Positions 33,908 to 43,941 of a stretch of DNA of 64,000 nt are shown here, piece after piece (within the stretch, counting starts at the first letter, position 1; the number at the start of each line of letters is the position of its first letter). The DNA is from JAHEFU01 sp020440645 (GTDB taxonomy: Bacteria; 4484-113; JAFGCY01): assembly GCA_020440645.1 (NCBI GenBank), contig JAGRNR010000009.1:24099-88098 (forward strand), read 5' to 3'. Both the position numbers and the translations under genes were made by a program. The notes beneath the pieces were generated by a model. It was not told the DNA's origin, searched no databases, and was given only the letters and a program-made list of their open reading frames with translations.

Positions 33908-34069
33908 GAGGAATTCCTCTGGTTTCAGCGTGGAATACGGGTAAACATGCTGATTTTACCGGATTTTATGGTGACACATGTGAAAGATTAATTGTGTACC
34001 GCCGGTCGGTTTCATCTCAATTTGAAGTACCCTTGAAATTGTGGAAGAATTGTAAGAGGGCAGGCAAGC

Positions 34070-37000
34070 ATGCCTGTCCGGCTGGCTGGACAAGCAATGA
34101 AACGAAGCATCTTCACTCCTATGATCCTGTTTGTGCTGCTGATTGGCGCATGCGCCTCACAGCAGCAGCTCAGTGCTGAACCGGGTGCAGGCGGCACTAC
34201 GGTGTTCGATAACGACGCAGGCAGCCCGGGCCTCGTGGATGACCCCGGCATGCTGGCCCTGCCCGGTGAGCCGGGCAACCTGGCCGGACTGCGCAATGTC
34301 GCGGACCCGGAGGCTGAGCTGGAACTGCCGCGGCGCACGGCGCGGGCCGGGCAGGACTTTGCCGCCAACCGCCTGGTGGTGGTCTGGGAGAACCAGCCGG
34401 ACCCGGCGGTGCAGCAGCAGTACATGGGCGGCGGCCCGCAGGCGGACCTCAGGCGGGCGACGGACAACCATCCGCTGGTGGACCACCCCTTCTACCGCCG
34501 TGTCAGCCACAACTTCGCCCAGCACTACGGCCTCAGTGAGTTCGGCCGGGTGTTCTACAAGGATGTCAACTTCACTGCATATGAAGTGCCCGGCCTGACG
34601 GATGTCAGCCAGCTGGACGCGCTGATGCAGAAGCTGCTCAGCGAGAACCGGGGCCTCGTGCGCGAGGTGAACTACGACTTCTACGTGGACATCAGCCAGA
34701 CGGTGGAAACTGAGCCGGTGCCGCTTGATCAGGAGCGCATCCAGCAGGTCATCCAGTCCTCTCCGGCTGCACCACAGCGCATGCGTGAGCAGAACCGCAG
34801 CACGAGCGCTGCCCCGAATGACCCGATGCACCTGAACCTGAGCGGCAGCGACGGCGGCACCTGGGCAAACTGGCGCATCGGTGCGGTCGACGGCCAGGCC
34901 TGGGACAGCGGGGTGGGCAGCCATGACGTGGTGGTGGCGGTGGTGGACACCGGTGTGCGCTACACGCATGAGGACCTCGCTGACAACGCGATCGAGCCCG
35001 CCGCGGAATTCCCGTACAACGAACCGGGCATCCTGACGGACGTGATCAACAAGGACAACGACCCGTTTGACGACCACGGCCACGGCACCTACTGCTCCGG
35101 CATCGTCGGCGCCGTTGGCAACAACGGGCTCGGGCTGGCCGGTGCCAACCAGCAGGTCAGCATCCTGCCGGTCAAGGTGCTCAGCGGCGGCGGCAGCGGC
35201 AGCGAGACCCAGGTGGCGGAAGGCATGCTGCTGGCGGACTACCTCGGGGCGGACATCATCAGCATGTCGCTCGGCGGGGATTTCCCGGACCGCATCATGC
35301 AGCTGGCCGCCAAGCAGTGCGACAGTGACGGAGTGCTGGTGGTGGTGGCCGCCGGCAACAACAACTGGGGCGGGCTGTTCTACCCGGCCTACTACCCGGA
35401 ATGCCTCGGGGTCGGTGCGACCACACTTGTCAACGACTCCAATGACCAGGACTTCAGCCAGGTGGACGGCGAGATCCCGACGGCTGACCGGTACGACGCG
35501 CGCGCCAACTTCTCCAACTACGGCAGCTGGGTGGACATCGCTGCCCCCGGCGTGCAGGTGCGCTCGACATCAAACGGCTCGGACACTTCATACGGCGCAA
35601 GTGGTGCCGGCACCAGCTTCGCCTGTCCCTACGTGGCCGGCTGCGCAGCGCTGCTGTGGGCGCATATGGGGCCGGACAAAAGCAACCATGAGGTGCGCGG
35701 CATGCTGCAGGGCAGTGCCACCGTGATGGACCACCTCAACAACGGTGCCAACCCGCGCGGCTTCATTGACAACGACACCAACGGCACGGTGCGCTTCGTG
35801 AACGTCTGGGAGGCGATCAAGCTGTACGATGCCGGGCCCTATGAAGCGCCGGCTGTCAGCTGGACCAGCCCGCTGGAGGGAGCGAGCGTCAGCGGCCTGA
35901 CCGACCTGCAGCTGGAGATCACGGGCGGCAGCGGCAACATCCTAAAGGTGTCCTTTGAGACCCCGACGCGGCACCTCGGCACGGTGACCGAGGAGACTGG
36001 CGGCTTCTGGCAACTGAGCTGGGACAGCGCGTTTGAGTTCAACGGCGGGCAGACCATCACGGCGACGGTGACGGACGACGTCGGGCACATCATCAGCCTG
36101 CCGCTGCATGTCAACTGTGACAATGCGCACATCGTGCCGGAGTGGCAGGAGGGCTTCGACGGCCTGGCGGATGACACGCTGCCGGCGGGCTGGTCCGTGC
36201 TGGATGGCAACGCCGGTACCAACAACACCATCTGGGGCGCTGACAACTCAGATGGTGGCGATGCCTCCCCTTCGATGCACTCCAGCGGCAGCACGGGGAA
36301 CTACGCCCCCAACAGCAATGACTGGCTGTATGCGCCGGTGATCGACCTGACAGGCGTTGCCAGCGCCTCGCTCGAGTTCAACTACCTGCACCGGATGGCC
36401 AATGACGGCGGTTTCCTGTTCATCACGGCGGATGACGAGACCTACGCCGGCGACGGATTCTTCGGCGGTGGCAACCCGGACTGGGACAGCTACAGCTTTG
36501 ACCTGACGCCGTTTTGCGGCGCGGAAGTGCGCATCTTCTGGGTGATCGACTGCAATGGCGGCAACCAGGCCGGCGGGATGTGGATTGACGACGTGCACAT
36601 CACCGTGCCGGAGGGCACGCCGCCGACCGTCAGCATAGACAGCCCGCTGGCCAATGCCAGCGTGGACGGCATCGTGGACGTGCAGCTGACCCTGAGCGAT
36701 GATACGGTGGCGGTCGAACTGATCGGCCTGCCGGTCAGTGCCCCGCCGCTGCTGTTTGACAGCATCCCGGACAACGACCCCGAGAACCCGACGAAGACAT
36801 TCACGGCCACATGGGACAGCCGCCAGACCGGCACCGGAAATGTGCTGCTGCGCGCGCGGGCCTATGATGATGAAAGTGACAACGGCGGGCTGGATGACCT
36901 GGCGGCCGAGGACAGCGTGGTGCTGGACGTGACAAACCCCGTGGCCGGCCCCGGCTGGCTGGAGGACTTCGAGGATGTGGTGGACCTCGGCGGGACTGAC

Positions 37001-37768
37001 AACGGCCAGCCGGATGGTGCGTGGTTCCGTATCGGCGCTGACCCGGTGCGCTGGCGTACGGGCCTGCAGGCCCCCTGGCGCGGCCTGGGCCACGCCTACT
37101 TCGGCCCTGATGGCGGCGGAGACTATGGCAACGATGAACTGGGCTGGCTGTACAGTCCGCTGATTGATCTGGCTGCTGCGGCCCGCCCGCGGATCCGCCT
37201 GCAGCACAGCCTCGACGTGGACGCTGCCAATGCCGACCGTGCAGTGGTCTACATGGTGCGTTATAACGGCAGTGAGGTGCTGGAAGCCAACCTGTTTGAA
37301 CAGCGCAATGACACTGCTGGTTACCAGCCGCTGCTGTTCAACCTTGACGGGATGTCCCAGCAGCCCTTCCGCCTGCTGTTCCTGTTCGACTCCGATGGCA
37401 ACAGCCAGGCCGGCAGCGGCTGGAGCCTGGATGACATAGAGGTAATGGATGCTGATCCCTTCCTGCTAGGCCTGACTCAGCCGCGCGGCTATCCCGGCCA
37501 GACGGTGGTGCTCAATGGCAGCAACTTTGGGGTGCTGCAGGAGGACAGCTTCGTCAGCTTCCGCAGTGAGGGTGGCGGCAGCACGCTTGCAACAGTCAGC
37601 TCATGGAGCAATACGGAAATCAGCGTGGTCGTGCCGCCGGATGCTGATAGTGGCGATGTGTTCGTGACCGTGCTGGGCTTTGAAAGCAATGCGCGCCACT
37701 TCAGCCGGCTGCTGGACCCGACTGAGCTGACCGGCATCGGACAGTTCAGCCTGTCTGACGGCATCTGA
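34070..37768 (+). CDS. subtilisin-like serine peptidase lipoprotein with C-terminal sandwich domains
   Basis: S8-family peptidase. Signal MKRSIFTPMILFVLLIGACA (from Met at 34097) with lipobox LIGAC. Counting from 34097, a propeptide-like region (about 85-205) precedes the catalytic domain with Asp284 (VVAVVDTGVRYTHED), His329 (DHGHGTYCSGIVGAVGNN), the oxyanion-hole region VVVAAGNNNWGG and Ser507 (GTSFACPYVAGC). Downstream are Ig-like segments, two MAM/choice-of-anchor-J-like regions (WLYAPVIDLTGVASASLEF; WLYSPLIDLAAAARP) and a final IPT/TIG-like domain (RGYPGQTVVLNGSNFG). ATG 34070 has AGAGGG upstream and adds nine residues; ATG 34097 also gives a good signal peptide. Acts outside the cytoplasmic membrane. 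Confidence 0.92.
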   Translation: MPVRLAGQAMKRSIFTPMILFVLLIGACASQQQLSAEPGAGGTTVFDNDAGSPGLVDDPGMLALPGEPGNLAGLRNVADPEAELELPRRTARAGQDFAANRLVVVWENQPDPAVQQQYMGGGPQADLRRATDNHPLVDHPFYRRVSHNFAQHYGLSEFGRVFYKDVNFTAYEVPGLTDVSQLDALMQKLLSENRGLVREVNYDFYVDISQTVETEPVPLDQERIQQVIQSSPAAPQRMREQNRSTSAAPNDPMHLNLSGSDGGTWANWRIGAVDGQAWDSGVGSHDVVVAVVDTGVRYTHEDLADNAIEPAAEFPYNEPGILTDVINKDNDPFDDHGHGTYCSGIVGAVGNNGLGLAGANQQVSILPVKVLSGGGSGSETQVAEGMLLADYLGADIISMSLGGDFPDRIMQLAAKQCDSDGVLVVVAAGNNNWGGLFYPAYYPECLGVGATTLVNDSNDQDFSQVDGEIPTADRYDARANFSNYGSWVDIAAPGVQVRSTSNGSDTSYGASGAGTSFACPYVAGCAALLWAHMGPDKSNHEVRGMLQGSATVMDHLNNGANPRGFIDNDTNGTVRFVNVWEAIKLYDAGPYEAPAVSWTSPLEGASVSGLTDLQLEITGGSGNILKVSFETPTRHLGTVTEETGGFWQLSWDSAFEFNGGQTITATVTDDVGHIISLPLHVNCDNAHIVPEWQEGFDGLADDTLPAGWSVLDGNAGTNNTIWGADNSDGGDASPSMHSSGSTGNYAPNSNDWLYAPVIDLTGVASASLEFNYLHRMANDGGFLFITADDETYAGDGFFGGGNPDWDSYSFDLTPFCGAEVRIFWVIDCNGGNQAGGMWIDDVHITVPEGTPPTVSIDSPLANASVDGIVDVQLTLSDDTVAVELIGLPVSAPPLLFDSIPDNDPENPTKTFTATWDSRQTGTGNVLLRARAYDDESDNGGLDDLAAEDSVVLDVTNPVAGPGWLEDFEDVVDLGGTDNGQPDGAWFRIGADPVRWRTGLQAPWRGLGHAYFGPDGGGDYGNDELGWLYSPLIDLAAAARPRIRLQHSLDVDAANADRAVVYMVRYNGSEVLEANLFEQRNDTAGYQPLLFNLDGMSQQPFRLLFLFDSDGNSQAGSGWSLDDIEVMDADPFLLGLTQPRGYPGQTVVLNGSNFGVLQEDSFVSFRSEGGGSTLATVSSWSNTEISVVVPPDADSGDVFVTVLGFESNARHFSRLLDPTELTGIGQFSLSDGI

Positions 37769-38893
37769 TCACAGGCTGTCCGGGCCGAATGGGACTACAG
37801 CATCGCCGTCAATCCAGTGCAGGCCATGCTCGCCGGTGCCCACCCAGGTCCGGCCCGCCTTGTCACGCTGGACCGTCATGGTGAATGCGCCATTGCAGAT
37901 CGGATACTTGTGCACCTTGCCGGCGGCGTACTGCCAGACTCCATCAGTGCCGCAGGCCAGCCACATCGTTCCGTCCGGATCCTGTGTGACTGAGGCAAAG
38001 TAACTGAAGTTGTCAGCATTGTCAGTGCCTGCATCCGGCAGGCCCGGCAGCTTGCTGTAGGCAAGCTGGCTGAATCCAGCTTCCAGCCTGGCTTCAGCGG
38101 AGAACTCAAAGCGCTGCCGCGTGTTACAGATCCAGAAGGCGCCATCCCGGTCCTCGAAGATGGAGCGCAGGCCGAAGTTTCCGCCAGCCGGGGTGTTCAC
38201 CAGTTCGTCCTCGTACAGCCAGCTGAACTCCCGGCCATCCCAGCGGCAGGCTCCAAGCGAAGCCGTCCCGAACCAGACATTGCCAGCTCGGTCCCTGTAA
38301 ATGGTGTAGACACCGGCCGGGTCATAGCCGAGGTTCGGGTTGCGCCTGCGGTAATCCTCCAGTCCGGGAGCCGGCGGCAGATGCAGGCTTATCAAGCTGT
38401 CGCCATCAAACAGGCAGGGATTGTTCCTCGCAGGGTCCAGGATCAGCCAGACCTGCTTGGGCCCTGGTTTGAGGGTGCCCCAGTCCTGGCCGTAGTCAAC
38501 AGGTTCAAGCAGCGAGAAGTTCTGTCCATCGAAGCGTGAAAGGCCCCTAGTGGTGGTGATCAGCAGGCCGCCGGAGCCGTCGCCAGTGATGCCCCGCACA
38601 TTGTTGCCAGCCAGGCCGTCGGCTTCCGTGTAGTTCGTGATTTCCTGCCCGGCGATCCGGAACAGGCCGCTTTCCGTGCAGCCCAGCCAGTAAACGCCAT
38701 CCGGGTCCTGGTGGATGCACCAGGCGCCCGATCCCACTTCATTGACAATCCGGCCCGGCTGGGAAACGCCTTCGCTGGCAACAGCCGGACTGGCCAGCGG
38801 GCGCTGAGCCCGGGCCAGCAGGTAAACGGATAAGACCAGCAGCAGTGGCAGGACGAGGCCAGCAATGCGCCAGGCTTGGGGTTTATTGGACAT
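37769..38893 (-). CDS. membrane-anchored or secreted beta-propeller protein (Reg_prop-like)
   Basis: The 374-residue protein starts at ATG 38893 (MSNKPQAWRIAGLVLPLLLV), with an uncleaved signal anchor at about 9-26. The rest is made of repeats of about 45 residues with the two-component-regulator propeller pattern: GAWCIHQDPDGVYWLGCTESGL, then IYRDRAGNVWFGTASLGA, IFEDRDGAFWICNT, VTQDPDGTMWLACGTDGV and VQRDKAGRTWVGTGEHGL. In larger proteins such propellers sense ligands ahead of kinases; here there is no output domain. A TACAAT box 8 nt before the ATG suggests a nearly leaderless transcript. The longer upstream reading to 39202 is not credible because it crosses this promoter and the divergent gene. 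Confidence 0.8.
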   Translation of the reverse strand: MSNKPQAWRIAGLVLPLLLVLSVYLLARAQRPLASPAVASEGVSQPGRIVNEVGSGAWCIHQDPDGVYWLGCTESGLFRIAGQEITNYTEADGLAGNNVRGITGDGSGGLLITTTRGLSRFDGQNFSLLEPVDYGQDWGTLKPGPKQVWLILDPARNNPCLFDGDSLISLHLPPAPGLEDYRRRNPNLGYDPAGVYTIYRDRAGNVWFGTASLGACRWDGREFSWLYEDELVNTPAGGNFGLRSIFEDRDGAFWICNTRQRFEFSAEARLEAGFSQLAYSKLPGLPDAGTDNADNFSYFASVTQDPDGTMWLACGTDGVWQYAAGKVHKYPICNGAFTMTVQRDKAGRTWVGTGEHGLHWIDGDAVVPFGPDSL

Positions 38894-38901
38894 CACAGCG
38901 G

Positions 38902-38907
38902 ATTGTA
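38902..38907 (-). promoter_or_regulatory. -10 box for the propeller gene
   Basis: TACAAT on the minus strand, 8 nt before ATG 38893; predicted leader 1-2 nt. Confidence 0.4.
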
Positions 38908-38934
38908 TGCGCTGCTGGGTGATCAAGGTCTGGA

Positions 38935-38964
38935 TTGGCATCCCAGTCTGGGCTGAAGTAGAAT
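38935..38964 (+). promoter_or_regulatory. leaderless promoter of the ankyrin lipoprotein gene
   Basis: TTGGCA (38935-38940), an 18-base spacer and TAGAAT (38959-38964), then 6 nt to ATG 38971. The +1 position falls on the start codon. Confidence 0.6.
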
Positions 38965-38970
38965 CTATGC

Positions 38971-41301
38971 ATGGGACAGAAACTTCTGAGCTGGCTTGCG
39001 CGGTGCAGCGCGCTAGCCCTTCTGCTCGCTGGCTGCAGCAATGACAGCGGCAATGCATGGAAACAGAGCGCACAGAATACTGCGAATGCCAGGCCACCCG
39101 TGGCGGGAGAGATCCGTTACCAGCCGCGCAGCATGGTTGAGATCGCCAGTCTGCTGGATGAGCTGCCTGTCCAGGACATGACTGAGGAGCAGCAGGATGC
39201 ACTGGCCTTCATCCGCGCCACCGATGCAGATGACGTTGATGGGATCAGGCAGCTGCTTGCGGATGGCCGGGATGCCGCCGCGCAGGTTGGCGATGTGACG
39301 GCGCTGCACTTCGCCGTACGCAATGGCAATAGCCGGATCATCAAACTGCTGCTGGATGCGGATGACAACCGCGACTACGGACTGCCCGGCGGTGACGAGC
39401 TGACGATGGAACTGGCCTGCCGGGGCATGGATGACAAGGTGCTGGCGGTACTTGTCGAGAATGGCCTGCAGATCAGTTATACGAATTCAGATGACTGGAG
39501 AATCCAGGACCTGGATTATTCGTCCAACCCGCAGATGCTGGATTATCTGCTTGCAGACAGGCCTGAGGACTACGTCTTTGCCGAGATGATCAGGAAGGCC
39601 TGCTTCAGCTCCAACCCTGATTATCTGCGTCACATGCTGGTCCGCTTTGGCGACATCCGGAAGGAGCCGTTCATGTTTGACGATGCATTGCACAACACAG
39701 AAATGATGCAGGTGATGATTGACAAGGGCCTTACGATTGAACTTCGGGAATCCAGCATGAAGTATGAGGACGATAAGAATCCACGAAACGTAGTGGGTAG
39801 CTTAGCGCTCAGTGAAGCATTGACGTCAATCATTTCTCCAGGGAAGTACCCCCGCGCCATCCCGGAGATTCCTGCACGCTCCTCAAGTGTTGCTGAGATA
39901 CTGCAATTCCTGCATGCTAACGGTGCTCAGTTCGATGCAGCCGGTGAGAAGCATCAGCCCTGGGTCAACCAGATTCTAATGACACCAGACTTGGAAATCA
40001 TGCTGTCAATGAAAGACCTTGGCTACGACATCATCGCCTGGGCGAAGCAGGATGACGGCTTTAGTGAATCTCTGGCCTACTTCTGCGGTGCCGTTGAATA
40101 TGGGGAGCGGCATCCGGAACTGAGTGCTGCGGAAGTACTTGACCAGCTGCAGTCCCTGGGCATCGACATCAGGCAGGAAAGCATCGCCCTACATCTGATG
40201 TTGACTTCCATGGAAGCCGGCAATGAGGAAATCATGGCTGAGCTGTTGAGCCGCGGTGTGCCTGTCAGTCTGGCCATGGCTGCTGCGATGGGCGACGTGG
40301 ATTCTGTTGGCAAACTGTATGCAGCGGCCGGGGATACCGAGAGAACGAATGCGGCTGGCTACGCTGCCCGGTTTGGGCATTCTGATGTGTTCGAGCTGCT
40401 TGTCAGCCTAGGCGCGGAGATTGAATTGGCTGACATGCTGAGGATGGACAGGGCGGACCTGCTGGAGTCCGAGCTGGAATCCGGCCGGGATCCTGACGAC
40501 CTGCTGGATGAGAGTCTGGCCGGGATCCCTCCACTGATGATGATCACGGATGAACCAGTATATGCAACAGCATTGCAGCAAGCCTGCGCCTCAAATGATG
40601 CATCTGTTGTCAGACTGTTGATTGAACATGGTGCCGCAGTGCAGCGGGACACTGAAAGCGGCACACTGCTGCCATTGCTTATGCGGATATGCATGAAAGA
40701 GGATTCCGCTGCCGCGCTGGAAGTTCTACTTGATGATGGCATTCTCTCTTCGGCGGAAAGTTACGGCAAGGCCATCGACCATGCCTTCCTGTCCGGCAGT
40801 TTCGCCTGTGCAGCGCTGCTGATGGATCTTGCCCCGGCGGACTGGCAGGACTGGTCATTGTCCGATCCCGCTCGCAGCTATGCTGACAACTTCCCGGTAG
40901 CGGATGCAGGGCAGATCGATATACTCAAGGGCCTTGCAGCGGATGGCGGGCAGATGGACACGGTCAACCTCGGATTGCTGACGGAACTCAGCCAGTTAGC
41001 TGCCAACCATGATGCGTACAATGTCTATGGAGAGGCCCAGCCTGTCGCCAACATTCAGAATGTGCGCCTGTGGCTGGAAGCAGGGGCGGATCCTAATGCA
41101 AATGATGGCCCATCCAGCCCGCTGAATGACAGCAGCAATGGCGTAATGGAGCTTGCCGTGCGCAGTGGCAATGCGGAGCTGCTAAGCCTGCTTGTCGAAT
41201 ATGGCGGCTCTATGCCTCCCGCCAGCGAACTGGCGCCTTTGCTGCTGAAGGATTACCTACTCGGTGAGATCAGGCTGAGCTACGGTTCCCTGCAGTACTG
41301 A
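38971..41301 (+). CDS. lipoprotein with ankyrin-type repeats
   Basis: The 776-residue protein has signal ALALLLAGCSND (Cys near 22). Ankyrin-like repeats run through most of the rest: VTALHFAVRNGNSRIIKLLLDAD (110-132), AGYAARFGHSDVFELLVSLGAE (about 460-480), ALQQACASNDASVVRLLIEHGA and a final VMELAVRSGNAELLSLLVEYGG. Many intervening copies are degenerate. Ankyrin repeats bind protein partners; in a lipoprotein they would act in the periplasm or on the surface. The start has no ribosome site but a -10 box 6 nt upstream. It is convergent with the 70-residue gene at 41311. Confidence 0.85.
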   Translation: MGQKLLSWLARCSALALLLAGCSNDSGNAWKQSAQNTANARPPVAGEIRYQPRSMVEIASLLDELPVQDMTEEQQDALAFIRATDADDVDGIRQLLADGRDAAAQVGDVTALHFAVRNGNSRIIKLLLDADDNRDYGLPGGDELTMELACRGMDDKVLAVLVENGLQISYTNSDDWRIQDLDYSSNPQMLDYLLADRPEDYVFAEMIRKACFSSNPDYLRHMLVRFGDIRKEPFMFDDALHNTEMMQVMIDKGLTIELRESSMKYEDDKNPRNVVGSLALSEALTSIISPGKYPRAIPEIPARSSSVAEILQFLHANGAQFDAAGEKHQPWVNQILMTPDLEIMLSMKDLGYDIIAWAKQDDGFSESLAYFCGAVEYGERHPELSAAEVLDQLQSLGIDIRQESIALHLMLTSMEAGNEEIMAELLSRGVPVSLAMAAAMGDVDSVGKLYAAAGDTERTNAAGYAARFGHSDVFELLVSLGAEIELADMLRMDRADLLESELESGRDPDDLLDESLAGIPPLMMITDEPVYATALQQACASNDASVVRLLIEHGAAVQRDTESGTLLPLLMRICMKEDSAAALEVLLDDGILSSAESYGKAIDHAFLSGSFACAALLMDLAPADWQDWSLSDPARSYADNFPVADAGQIDILKGLAADGGQMDTVNLGLLTELSQLAANHDAYNVYGEAQPVANIQNVRLWLEAGADPNANDGPSSPLNDSSNGVMELAVRSGNAELLSLLVEYGGSMPPASELAPLLLKDYLLGEIRLSYGSLQY

Positions 41302-41310
41302 GCCTTTCGC

Positions 41311-41523
41311 CTAGTCTTCCTTCGCCGCTTCCAGCTTGCGCAGGCGGATGTCCATTTCCGCGATCTGCTCGCGCATCTGCAGCAGCAGGTCGGCGGCGTT
41401 CGAGATGCCCTCGCCGAGTTTCTGGCAGTAGTCCTTGATGCGTTCGATGTCGGCGCGCTGGCCCTCGAGGCTGTCCTCGCCGAGCTCGACGCCGTCCGGG
41501 TCCTTGTGGTCCTGTTCGCTCAT
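41311..41523 (-). CDS. small acidic coiled-coil protein
   Basis: This 70-residue protein is highly charged; residues about 22-66 have a heptad pattern (IERIKDYCQKLGEGI, LLLQMREQIAEMDIRLRKLE), suggesting a short coiled coil. GGAG lies 7 nt before ATG 41523. The stop is 9 nt from the convergent ankyrin gene. It is not recognised; it may be a small structural or regulatory partner. Confidence 0.7.
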   Translation of the reverse strand: MSEQDHKDPDGVELGEDSLEGQRADIERIKDYCQKLGEGISNAADLLLQMREQIAEMDIRLRKLEAAKED

Positions 41524-41596
41524 ATGTGCTCCAGTGGCCGCCCGCCGCAGCGCGCACGACGGGCGGAGGGATAGGTTAGCAGACGCCCCGCCGGAC

Positions 41597-43450
41597 CTAG
41601 CCGCGGCCCTTCAGCTCAGCGCTGAGCGTGAGCTCTGCCCCGTCGCGCACCACCACGAGCTCCACCACATCGCCGGGCTTGTGCTCCTCCAGCGCGTAGG
41701 TGAAGTCGTAGATGTTGCGGATCACGGCGTCGCCAAGCTTCACCAGCCGGTCACCGGCCTGCAGGCCGGCCTCGCTTGCCGGGCTGTTCTGGCGAACTCC
41801 GGCCAGCAGCACACCGTCGCCACCGAGGTAGCTGTAATCCGGGATCGTGCCGAGGCTGACCTTGTAGCCGCGCCCGGTGTCCACCTCGCCGGAGCCCTGG
41901 CGGTTGATCTGCGGTGAGAGGTCCTCGGTGAAGGTCAGCTTGCCGTCCAGCGCGTTGAGTTCGTCAATCACGCCGCTGACAATCCCGACCACCTGCAGCG
42001 CCCCCTCGTAGTTCAGCAGGTCAGCGGTGTCCGCCGGGGTGTGGTACTGCTCGTGCAGGCCGGAGAAGAAATTCAGCACCGGCAGCTGCTTGGTGTAGAA
42101 GGCGGTGTAGTCACTGCCGCCCACGCCGTCGTCAAAGCGCTTGACTTCAAGCCCGCTGGCAGCGGAGGCACTGTCGAGGATGCCGGCCCATTCCTCCGCA
42201 CTGCCCAGCCCCTGCACGGTGATCACCTGGTCCTTCACGCGGCCGATCATGTCCATGTTGAGCATCGCCACGCAGTTGTCGAGCGGCACCGTGGCATTGC
42301 GCACGTAGTGCAGCGAGCCGAGGATGCCGAGCTCCTCACCACTGAAGCAGATGAACAGGATGCTGCGGCGGCTGCCATGCTCGGAGAAGTGCCGCGCCAG
42401 TTCGAGCACGCCGGCGGTGCCGCTGGCGTTGTCATCCGCGCCGTGGTGGATCCGGTCATGCCAGTCCAGCGCGTTGAGTTCCTCAGGTGTGAGAGAGGTA
42501 CGGGCCTCGCCATGGCCGAGGTGGTCATAATGCGCGCCGACCACGATGTACTCATCGGGCAGCTCGCTGCCGCGCAACAGGCCGACCACGTTGTCAGTCT
42601 TGCTGAAGGTGCGCTCGAGGTCAGTGTTGAGTTCCACCGTCAGGTAGCTCATGTCCAGGGTCTGCGGCATTAGCTCCGTATCCATTGTGTCCTGCATCTT
42701 CCCCAGGTCACCTTCCCAGAATGTCATCAGCTCCTGCAGGCGCCCGGCCTTGAGCTGCACCACCGGGATCGGCGCCTCGCCGTACACATCGCCGCTGCCA
42801 AGTTCCATCAGCGGGTCGCCCGGCTCCGCCAACCTATCATTCGGGCCGCTGACGACCACCAGCGCCGCGACCCCGTGGCGGTAGGCATTCTGCGCCTTGT
42901 AGCGCAGGTCGCCGTAATGTGACATCCGCCTGCCGGCAAACATCGCCTCGTCATCGGTCTGTGGCTCATGGCGCAGCACGGCGACGATCTTGCCCTTCAC
43001 ATCGAGGCCTTCGTAGTCGTCATAGCCGAAGTCCTCGGCGGTGATGCCGTAGCCTACGAAGATGATGCCGCTCGCGACCTGGCCGTCCGGGCAGAAGTGC
43101 AGCGGGGTCCAGTCCTTGCCGAGCTCCCATGCGGTGTTCTGGCCATGCGCGCCCCACTGGGCGGAGTTGCCATCCCCGAGCACCACGCCGCTGGTGAAGT
43201 CGAAGGGCTGCATGAAGCTGCCGTCAACACCGGCCGGTTCCAGCCCGCAGTCGATGAAGATGTCGGCGATGTAATGCGCCGCCTTTTCACCCCCGGGCGT
43301 GCCGCTCATGCGCCCTTCCAGCTCGTCGCTGGAGAGGTATTCGACTGCCTCGCGGTAGCGCAGCTCGTCGAAGGCGGCGGATGCACGGATGCTCGCCGCA
43401 AGCAGCAGCATCGTACACAGCAGGGTCAGCGCATTGAATGAAACTCGCAT
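41597..43450 (-). CDS. M28-family zinc aminopeptidase with PA and PDZ domains, secreted
   Basis: The protein starts best at ATG 43450 (MRVSFNALTLLCTML), with GAGG about 7 nt upstream and a Sec signal peptide cleaved near residue 25; 617 residues. A PA-like insert occupies about 125-260. The M28 catalytic domain has VVGAHYDHLGHG (zinc His and Asp), HHGADDNASGTAGVLELA (bridging Asp), FSGEELGILGS (catalytic and zinc Glu), NMDMIGR, and LHEQYHTPADTADLLN (last zinc His). A PDZ domain closes the protein (about 525-615, GVLLAGVRQNSPASEAGLQAGD). It probably trims peptides in the periplasm or outside. TATAAT at 43485-43490 is the likely -10. Confidence 0.93.
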   Translation of the reverse strand: MRVSFNALTLLCTMLLLAASIRASAAFDELRYREAVEYLSSDELEGRMSGTPGGEKAAHYIADIFIDCGLEPAGVDGSFMQPFDFTSGVVLGDGNSAQWGAHGQNTAWELGKDWTPLHFCPDGQVASGIIFVGYGITAEDFGYDDYEGLDVKGKIVAVLRHEPQTDDEAMFAGRRMSHYGDLRYKAQNAYRHGVAALVVVSGPNDRLAEPGDPLMELGSGDVYGEAPIPVVQLKAGRLQELMTFWEGDLGKMQDTMDTELMPQTLDMSYLTVELNTDLERTFSKTDNVVGLLRGSELPDEYIVVGAHYDHLGHGEARTSLTPEELNALDWHDRIHHGADDNASGTAGVLELARHFSEHGSRRSILFICFSGEELGILGSLHYVRNATVPLDNCVAMLNMDMIGRVKDQVITVQGLGSAEEWAGILDSASAASGLEVKRFDDGVGGSDYTAFYTKQLPVLNFFSGLHEQYHTPADTADLLNYEGALQVVGIVSGVIDELNALDGKLTFTEDLSPQINRQGSGEVDTGRGYKVSLGTIPDYSYLGGDGVLLAGVRQNSPASEAGLQAGDRLVKLGDAVIRNIYDFTYALEEHKPGDVVELVVVRDGAELTLSAELKGRG

Positions 43451-43484
43451 AGCCATACCTCGGACCAGTTGGTCCACGGCTGCG

Positions 43485-43490
43485 ATTATA
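43485..43490 (-). promoter_or_regulatory. -10 box for the M28 peptidase gene
   Basis: TATAAT on the minus strand; predicted leader of about 28 nt containing the GAGG site. Confidence 0.45.
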
Positions 43491-43557
43491 CAATGCGCGC
43501 AAAGGCGGAAGGCCGATTCTGACTGAATGAATCGCTTATTCGTGAATCAATGGACGA

Positions 43558-43854
43558 TCACGCGACGGCTTCGCGGCCATCCGGCTGGAAGGCCCGCACC
43601 CCGGCCACACGCTCCAGGATGTTGCGGCAGAAGCATTCCACGAGCCAGTCCTCGCCCAGCTCGACATCCGCCTGCGACACCGTGAGCTGCGTGGATACGC
43701 GCGTCCAGCCGAGGTCTATCATCCAGCCGATGCGAAACTCCCCGCGCCGGCCATTGAAGGCCGCCCCGAGGCATTCGATGCGCTGGACCTCGACGATTTC
43801 CTCAGTCATTACGGCACTTGTCTTTTGTGCCAGTTCCTCGAAAATTCCCAGCAT
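43558..43854 (-). CDS. hypothetical 98-residue protein
   Basis: A small soluble protein with a helical start (MLGIFEELAQKTSAVMTEEI) and a beta-rich middle with aromatic residues (GWMIDLGWTRVSTQLTV). A TAGTCT box lies 6 nt before ATG 43854, the leaderless spacing seen elsewhere here. It lies between the M28 peptidase and the lipoprotein gene at 43942, all on the minus strand. I recognise no family. Confidence 0.6.
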   Translation of the reverse strand: MLGIFEELAQKTSAVMTEEIVEVQRIECLGAAFNGRRGEFRIGWMIDLGWTRVSTQLTVSQADVELGEDWLVECFCRNILERVAGVRAFQPDGREAVA

Positions 43855-43941
43855 GCCAGCAGACTAGCACTGCCGGAGCTGACCGTTAATACTGTTCACC
43901 GGGGATTGGCCGGGATTTGGCAATAGTTCAACCCGGCGCGC

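Noticed and set aside
38894..39202. N-terminal extension of the propeller protein
   Set aside because: It would overlap the divergent ankyrin lipoprotein gene and both promoters; the signal anchor begins at Met 38893.
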